From Candidatus Jorgensenbacteria bacterium GWA1_54_12 (GTDB taxonomy: Bacteria > Patescibacteriota > Minisyncoccia > UBA6257 > GWB1-50-10), in NCBI GenBank assembly GCA_001779505.1, contig MFKH01000002.1, positions 7,174 to 22,132 on the forward strand: a stretch of DNA of 14,959 nt, written 5' to 3'. Made by a program: the position numbers and the translations under genes. The notes below the pieces were generated by a model. It made no database searches. It had not been told where the DNA came from and worked only from the letters and a program-made list of their open reading frames with translations. This document shows, piece by piece, positions 11,366 through 14,959 of this stretch (positions are counted from its first letter, which is position 1; each line of letters starts with the position of its first letter).

Positions 11366-12712
11366 ATGAAACTGTTTTTTTACGGAGGCGCAGGGGGCGT
11401 GAGCGGGGCGAATTACGTTTTGGAAATTGGCGCGGAGCGCATCATGGTTGACTGCGGCTTGTTTCAAGGGAGACGGTACGCGGCGCCGGAAAATTTTATT
11501 CCTTTCCCGTACGAGCCGAAAGACATTCACGCAGTTCTTATTACCCATGCGCATATAGACCACATCGGGCGCCTGCCGAAACTTGTTGCAGAGGGATTTC
11601 GCGGGAAGGTATATTCAACGCCGCCGACCAAAGCGTTTGCCCACGAACTTCTCACCGATTCGCAGGATATCCTCTCGCGCGAAGCTGCCGCGTGCGGAGC
11701 GGCGAGCTTTTGCGCTCCGGAACACCTTGAGCGCCTCATGGCGCAGTGGGAAACGGTGCCGTACCACAAGCGCGTTTCACTCAACGGAACGAATGCAACG
11801 TTTTTTGATGCGGGACATATTCTGGGCTCTGCTTTTGTGAAGGTGGAAGCGGAAGGGAAGTCAGTTGTCTTTTCCGGCGACTTGGGCAATTCGCCAGCTC
11901 CTCTCATCAAGGAGCGGGAGCCTCTTGCCGCCGCCGATTACTGCCTTATTGAATCTACGTACGGTGACCGCGTGCACGAGCCGCGCGGGCGCGTCATGGA
12001 CCAGCTTGAAGACGTGGTTGAGGATGTTGTGCGGCGCGAGGGAACGCTTCTCGTTCCGGCATTCAGTTTGGAGCGAACGCAGGCCCTTTTGTATCACCTA
12101 CAAAACCTTATGGCGAGCCGGCGGATTCCCGAGATGCCGGTTTTCTTGGACAGTCCCTTGGCCATACGGCTTACCGAATCATATCTCCGCTTCAGAGACG
12201 ACCTTGATGACGAAACGAGAGCGTTTGTTGATGCGGGGAACACGCTCTTTGATTTTCCCATGCTCAAACGCACGGAAACGCACGAGGAATCGCTTGCCAT
12301 CTGGAAAACGCCGTCTCCCAAAATCGTGATTGCAGGCGCTGGCATGTCGCACGGCGGACGGATAGTCAATCATGAAAAGCACTACCTTCCGGACCCGCGC
12401 ACAGTTCTCCTTCTTGTGAGTTTTCAGGCTGAAGGTTCTTTGGGACGCAGGCTTGCGGAGGGTGCGGCGGAAGTCGTGATTGGCGACGAGCGCGTGCCGG
12501 TCAAGGCGACCGTGCGGTATCTTCCCGCATACTCGGCTCATGCAGACCAGCTGCAGCTTATTTCGTGGCTTCGTCCGGCGCGCTTCGCCTTGAAGCGGGT
12601 GTTCACGGTGCAGGGGGAGCCCGACAGCATGCAGGTCTTGGCGGAGAAAATCCGCGATGAACTTGCCGTTCAGGCAACGATACCCAAAGCAGGGGAAGTT
12701 GTTGAATTATAG
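11366..12712 (+). CDS. Beta-CASP metallo-beta-lactamase-fold ribonuclease (CPSF/Ysh1-like, COG1236 type)
   Basis: A 448-residue metallo-beta-lactamase fold with a beta-CASP domain, the architecture of RNA-processing endo/exonucleases. Zinc-site motifs: HAHIDH at 61-66, H151 in GHILGS, D172 in SGDLG, H392 in YSAHAD. Beta-CASP features: IESTYGD (195-201), LLVPAFSLERTQALLY (228-243), DSPLA (262-266), GAGMSHGGR (324-332) and SFQAEGSLGR (352-361). The last motif, normally VHGE, reads VQGE (Q416), so one usual metal ligand is replaced. The start MKLFFYGGAGGVSG fits the family closely. It probably processes or degrades RNA; the exact substrate cannot be told. It begins a new unit after the Nudix gene. 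Confidence 0.9.
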   Translation: MKLFFYGGAGGVSGANYVLEIGAERIMVDCGLFQGRRYAAPENFIPFPYEPKDIHAVLITHAHIDHIGRLPKLVAEGFRGKVYSTPPTKAFAHELLTDSQDILSREAAACGAASFCAPEHLERLMAQWETVPYHKRVSLNGTNATFFDAGHILGSAFVKVEAEGKSVVFSGDLGNSPAPLIKEREPLAAADYCLIESTYGDRVHEPRGRVMDQLEDVVEDVVRREGTLLVPAFSLERTQALLYHLQNLMASRRIPEMPVFLDSPLAIRLTESYLRFRDDLDDETRAFVDAGNTLFDFPMLKRTETHEESLAIWKTPSPKIVIAGAGMSHGGRIVNHEKHYLPDPRTVLLLVSFQAEGSLGRRLAEGAAEVVIGDERVPVKATVRYLPAYSAHADQLQLISWLRPARFALKRVFTVQGEPDSMQVLAEKIRDELAVQATIPKAGEVVEL

Positions 12713-12718
12713 TATGAT
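12713..12718 (+). promoter_or_regulatory. TATGAT -10-like box before the LOG-family gene
   Basis: TATGAT (5/6) begins directly after the upstream stop codon and ends 9 nt before ATG 12728. A GAGGAG (12720-12725) lies only 2 nt from the ATG, too close for a normal Shine-Dalgarno. TATAGT (12708-12713) overlaps it as a second candidate. Confidence 0.35.
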
Positions 12719-12727
12719 AGAGGAGTT

Positions 12728-13315
12728 ATGAAAACGCCGGAGATATTCAAGCCAACATACAAGATATGCATTTCAGGAGCGGCGGAAACAGGACATTGTG
12801 CTCCCGGCGCCCATGAGAAGGCGGAGCTTTTGGGTCGGGAAATCGCGCGGCGCGGATATGTTTTGGTCACCGGCGCAACGACCGGCATTCCGTACTGGGC
12901 GGCAAAGGGGGCAAAGATGGAGGGTGGCACCGTCATCGGATTTTCACCGGCATCCTCAAAGCTTGAGCACGTCAAGAAGTACAAGCTTCCTCTGGATTAT
13001 CACGACGTTATTGTATACACGGGCTTTGAATACGGCGGGCGCAACCTTATTTTGGTGCGCTCGTCTGACGCCGTCATCGTTATCTGCGGCCGAATGGGGA
13101 CTTTGAACGAATACACTTCCGCGTTTGAAGACCACAAGCCGATTGGAGTTTTGGAGGGGACTGGCGGAGCTGCCGATATGCTCCGCGGCATTATTGAAGA
13201 GGCGCACCGTGGCGCGGGGAAAACGGTTTTCTCGTCTGATCCCGCGGAACTTTTGGATAAGATTGCGTCTCTTGTCGCGAAAGAGGAAGGAGAGAACCAC
13301 GTGAACGATGCGTAG
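12728..13315 (+). CDS. LOG-family (SLOG superfamily, TIGR00725-like) Rossmann-fold protein
   Basis: A 195-residue Rossmann-like protein of the type often mislabelled lysine decarboxylase. It has an initial strand-loop ICISGAA (13-19), VTGATTGIP (47-55), EYGGRN (101-106) and GRMGTLNEYTSAFE (121-134), the equivalent of the PGGxGTxxE nucleotide-binding motif. The classic LOG phosphoribohydrolases (cytokinin-activating) have PGGxGT preceded by MHERK; here PGG reads CGR and MHERK is not seen, so I assign only the superfamily. Members bind nucleotides or derivatives, and the cellular role is unknown. It overlaps the following permease by 8 nt, so coexpression is likely. Confidence 0.82.
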   Translation: MKTPEIFKPTYKICISGAAETGHCAPGAHEKAELLGREIARRGYVLVTGATTGIPYWAAKGAKMEGGTVIGFSPASSKLEHVKKYKLPLDYHDVIVYTGFEYGGRNLILVRSSDAVIVICGRMGTLNEYTSAFEDHKPIGVLEGTGGAADMLRGIIEEAHRGAGKTVFSSDPAELLDKIASLVAKEEGENHVNDA

Positions 13316-14414
13316 GGGTATTCTCGCCGTCGGGATTCTCGCCGGCACGATTATCGGTGCCGGTGTCTTTTCGCTCCCGTATATATTTTCAAAGGTAGGC
13401 GTCGTTGCAGGCGTGCTTATGCTCATTTCGTTCGCGTGCCTGTACGGCGTTATACACGCCCGGTACGGAGGAGTGCTCCACGCGTTCCGCGATGGCGGCA
13501 ATCCCGGTCAGTTTGCGCATTTTGCGAAGCGCGCGTTCTCGCCTCGTGCGGCGCGCTTTGCTTCGGGCATTGTTGTTGCGGAACTTGTCTTGACTCTCAC
13601 GGCATACATTGTGCTTTCCGCGGGCTTTGCCGGCCTCCTCGGCGTGCCGCGCACGGTTGCTTGGGCGGTATTTTGGGCTATAGGTTCGGCGGCGTTCTTT
13701 CTCAAAACACGCGCCTTAGGGGTGCTTGAGATTTTTGGGACAGTCGGCGTGTTTCTGATTTGCGCGCTCATCGGTTTCTCTACGGACGGAGCAACGTTAC
13801 CTCTTTCCCCTCGGGAAATACCCGGCGCGGCGGCGATATTCTCGTACATCGGTGCAATGATTTTTTCTTTCTCAGGCCGCCCAGCCATTCCGCATGTCGG
13901 AGCGCTTTTTGGCAGAGTGCGCATTCCGCGTCGCATCATTTTTTGGGGAATGCTCATCCCTCTCGCGTTTTATCTTATTTTCCCCATGAGCGTCCTGCGC
14001 CTTACGGACACGCCTGCTCCGGATACGGTAAGCGGTGTACTTGCGCTTTCTCCTGTAGTCGCAGTGCTTGTCGGCGTTCTCGGGCTCATTACGCTTTTCA
14101 CCTCATATATTGTGATTGGAGACAATCTTTTTGAGATTTTAAAAGGGGATGTTTTCCGCGCGCCGTTTCCCGCCGCGCTCGTTGCCGTTGTATTGCCGAT
14201 GGTGCTTGTCTTTCTCGGCCTTCAGAGTTTTCTCGCGGTTATCGGTATGATTGGCGGCGTGTTTTTGTCGCTTGAGGCGATGTTTGTGAATCGCATGTGG
14301 GAGAAGGCGAGCGGAGCACCGCCCTATATGCCCCTTAGCATCGCGGTGTATGTCATTTTCGGCTCTACGCTCCTGTATCACATGTATCTTGTCGGAACGA
14401 TGCTCTTCCATTAG
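13308..14414 (+). CDS. Aromatic amino acid permease-like membrane transporter
   Basis: A 368-residue polytopic membrane protein. The first helix contains AGTIIGAGVFSLPYIFSKVG (12-31), the signature of the hydroxy/aromatic amino acid permease group (Trp/Tyr permease, APC fold), where the unwound GxIIGAG segment contacts substrate. About ten hydrophobic segments follow, including 36-52, 85-110, 115-131, 137-156 and several up to the C-terminus. Amino acid import would fit an organism with limited biosynthesis, but the substrate is not determined. ATG 13308 lies within the 3' end of the LOG gene (8-nt overlap), with GGAAGGAGAG (13286-13295) some 12 nt upstream. The start MRRGILAVGILAG leads directly into helix 1. 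Confidence 0.85.
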   Translation: MRRGILAVGILAGTIIGAGVFSLPYIFSKVGVVAGVLMLISFACLYGVIHARYGGVLHAFRDGGNPGQFAHFAKRAFSPRAARFASGIVVAELVLTLTAYIVLSAGFAGLLGVPRTVAWAVFWAIGSAAFFLKTRALGVLEIFGTVGVFLICALIGFSTDGATLPLSPREIPGAAAIFSYIGAMIFSFSGRPAIPHVGALFGRVRIPRRIIFWGMLIPLAFYLIFPMSVLRLTDTPAPDTVSGVLALSPVVAVLVGVLGLITLFTSYIVIGDNLFEILKGDVFRAPFPAALVAVVLPMVLVFLGLQSFLAVIGMIGGVFLSLEAMFVNRMWEKASGAPPYMPLSIAVYVIFGSTLLYHMYLVGTMLFH

Positions 14415-14425
14415 AGTTTTACCGA

Positions 14426-14500
14426 GCCCTCGTAGTTTAACGGATAGAACACAGCCCTCCGAAGGCTGAGATAGGAGTTCAATTCTTCTCGAGGGCACCA
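14426..14500 (+). tRNA. tRNA-Arg (anticodon CCG)
   Basis: Acceptor GCCCTCG (14426-14432) pairs with CGAGGGC (14490-14496); discriminator A14497 and CCA (14498-14500) are encoded, unlike in the tmRNA. The anticodon arm is CAGCC, loop CTCCGAA, GGCTG, placing CCG at the anticodon, which reads CGG. The T-loop is TTCAATT with one G-U pair in the stem. A weak promoter-like pair (TTGTCG 14389-14394, TAGAGT 14412-14417, 17-nt spacer) lies at the end of the permease gene. Confidence 0.93.
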
Positions 14501-14502
14501 GG

Positions 14503-14530
14503 TTGACAGAACGGGTGAGAGAGTTAAATT
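14503..14530 (+). promoter_or_regulatory. Predicted promoter of the terminal Nudix gene
   Basis: A perfect TTGACA (14503-14508), 16-nt spacer and TAAATT (14525-14530, 4/6) follow the tRNA CCA by two bases. The start would be near 14537, giving a leader of about 25 nt that contains the Shine-Dalgarno. Confidence 0.5.
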
Positions 14531-14548
14531 GGGGGTAGCACACAGTTC

Positions 14549-14558
14549 AAGGAGGTGA
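14549..14558 (+). promoter_or_regulatory. Strong Shine-Dalgarno of the terminal Nudix gene
   Basis: AAGGAGGTGA is fully complementary to the usual 16S rRNA 3' end (nine bases AAGGAGGTG). AGGAGG ends 6 nt before ATG 14562 and fixes that start. It is the only full-length Shine-Dalgarno in this window. Confidence 0.85.
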
Positions 14559-14561
14559 GTG

Positions 14562-14959
14562 ATGGCTACGGAGAGGACCCGCGATGGCAGTTTTATCATT
14601 ATGTCGTGCGGGGGAAGGGTCTGGATGGTGAAGCACGCGACCGGCGAAGGGAAATGGTCTCTTCCCGGAGGAGGTGTAGAATCCGGCGAGCTCGCCGTTC
14701 GTGCGGCTAAACGCGAAGCTGAGGAGGAACTTGGAACGCGCGCGATGATCCAAGACCTCATCGGCGTTTTCCATAGCCGCAAGAATCCCGGCACGCATGT
14801 GTTCCTGTACGCGGGCTATGTTGTCGTGCCCGGTTCGGTCAACAAAGCCGGGGACGGAACGGAAGTGGCCGAGTGCCGGCTGTGGCTTCCGGGAGAGGCG
14901 ATGCGCGCAGAGAGCGTATACCCCGCCCAGCGGCTCATGGTGCGCGCCTATGTGCGGTG
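14562..14959 (+). CDS. Nudix hydrolase, MutT-like (3' truncated by window)
   Basis: The frame is open from ATG 14562 to the window end (132 codons visible). The Nudix box spans residues 37-59 (G37, E43, R51, E52, E55, E56, G58), preceded by KWSLPGGGVESGE, the common NTP-pyrophosphohydrolase pattern (W-x-LPGG). The ULXEEXGU ending has A and T at the hydrophobic positions, a mild departure. The substrate is unknown; this pattern suits MutT-like or NUDT-type cleaning and differs from the Ap4A-like Nudix at 10922. Unlike the other genes it has a canonical -35 and a full Shine-Dalgarno, and stands alone after the tRNA, which may indicate a separate regulatory history. Confidence 0.88.
   Translation, partial: MATERTRDGSFIIMSCGGRVWMVKHATGEGKWSLPGGGVESGELAVRAAKREAEEELGTRAMIQDLIGVFHSRKNPGTHVFLYAGYVVVPGSVNKAGDGTEVAECRLWLPGEAMRAESVYPAQRLMVRAYVR

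Noticed and set aside
14139..14543. A 134-codon minus-strand frame crossing the permease 3' end and the tRNA
   Set aside because: It overlaps a confident tRNA and conserved coding on the other strand; its sequence looks like a shadow.
1..14959. CRISPR array, toxin-antitoxin pair or prophage genes
   Set aside because: No regularly spaced direct repeats were seen, and the genes read as housekeeping, transport and repair functions.

Overview
This window looks like a chromosomal segment from a Candidate Phyla Radiation (Patescibacteria, probably Parcubacteria-like) bacterium. The evidence is compact, overlapping housekeeping genes, a short L35, a small Mur ligase lacking its N-terminal domain, a half-size MFS protein, a membrane-anchored Clp-like ATPase and a moderately GC-rich composition. 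UGA is used as a normal stop (smpB, ruvA, polX, the GIY-YIG gene), which argues against the UGA-recoding Gracilibacteria/SR1 lineages. The taxonomic call is an inference from gene style, not from a marker search. I see no phage, insertion sequence, CRISPR array or rRNA.

Layout. 1-2340: the 3' part of ileS, then smpB, then the tmRNA gene (ssrA), packed so tightly that smpB's stop codon lies inside the tmRNA acceptor stem; a structured palindromic element follows. 2364-3351: an AT-richer GIY-YIG endonuclease gene and a six-helix MFS-like protein, closed by a strong hairpin. 3336-4405: the translation operon infC-rpmI-rplT, with rpmI and rplT overlapping by 14 nt. 4417-4470: a perfect 21-bp inverted repeat at the convergent junction. 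4482-6292, minus strand: ruvA followed by a MurE-like ligase. 6299-6315: a perfect palindrome formed by two divergent TATAAT boxes. 6322-14414, plus strand: a small membrane protein, a membrane-anchored double-AAA+ Clp-like protein, PolX, a Nudix hydrolase, a beta-CASP metallo-beta-lactamase nuclease, a LOG-family protein and an aromatic amino acid permease-like protein. 14426-14500: tRNA-Arg(CCG). 14562 to the end: a second, truncated Nudix gene with a textbook promoter and Shine-Dalgarno sequence.

Themes. (1) Ribosome rescue: SmpB and tmRNA are physically fused at the DNA level, so 5' maturation of tmRNA from a co-transcript would destroy the smpB stop codon and make a non-stop mRNA, the substrate of the same system. 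(2) Expression signals: genes that begin a transcription unit often have an exact TATAAT 6-9 nt before the start codon with no clear -35 or Shine-Dalgarno, which predicts leaderless or nearly leaderless mRNAs; genes inside operons instead overlap their neighbours or carry SD-like sequences. (3) Atypical enzymes: the Clp-like protein has lost its pore-loop aromatics and the ClpP-docking tripeptide, PolX has QxQ in the first PHP metal motif, and the beta-CASP protein has Gln where a His ligand is usual.

No stretch above 300 bases lacks a gene or RNA. The largest non-coding stretches are tmRNA (1941-2280) with its downstream element, and the 76-nt convergent junction.
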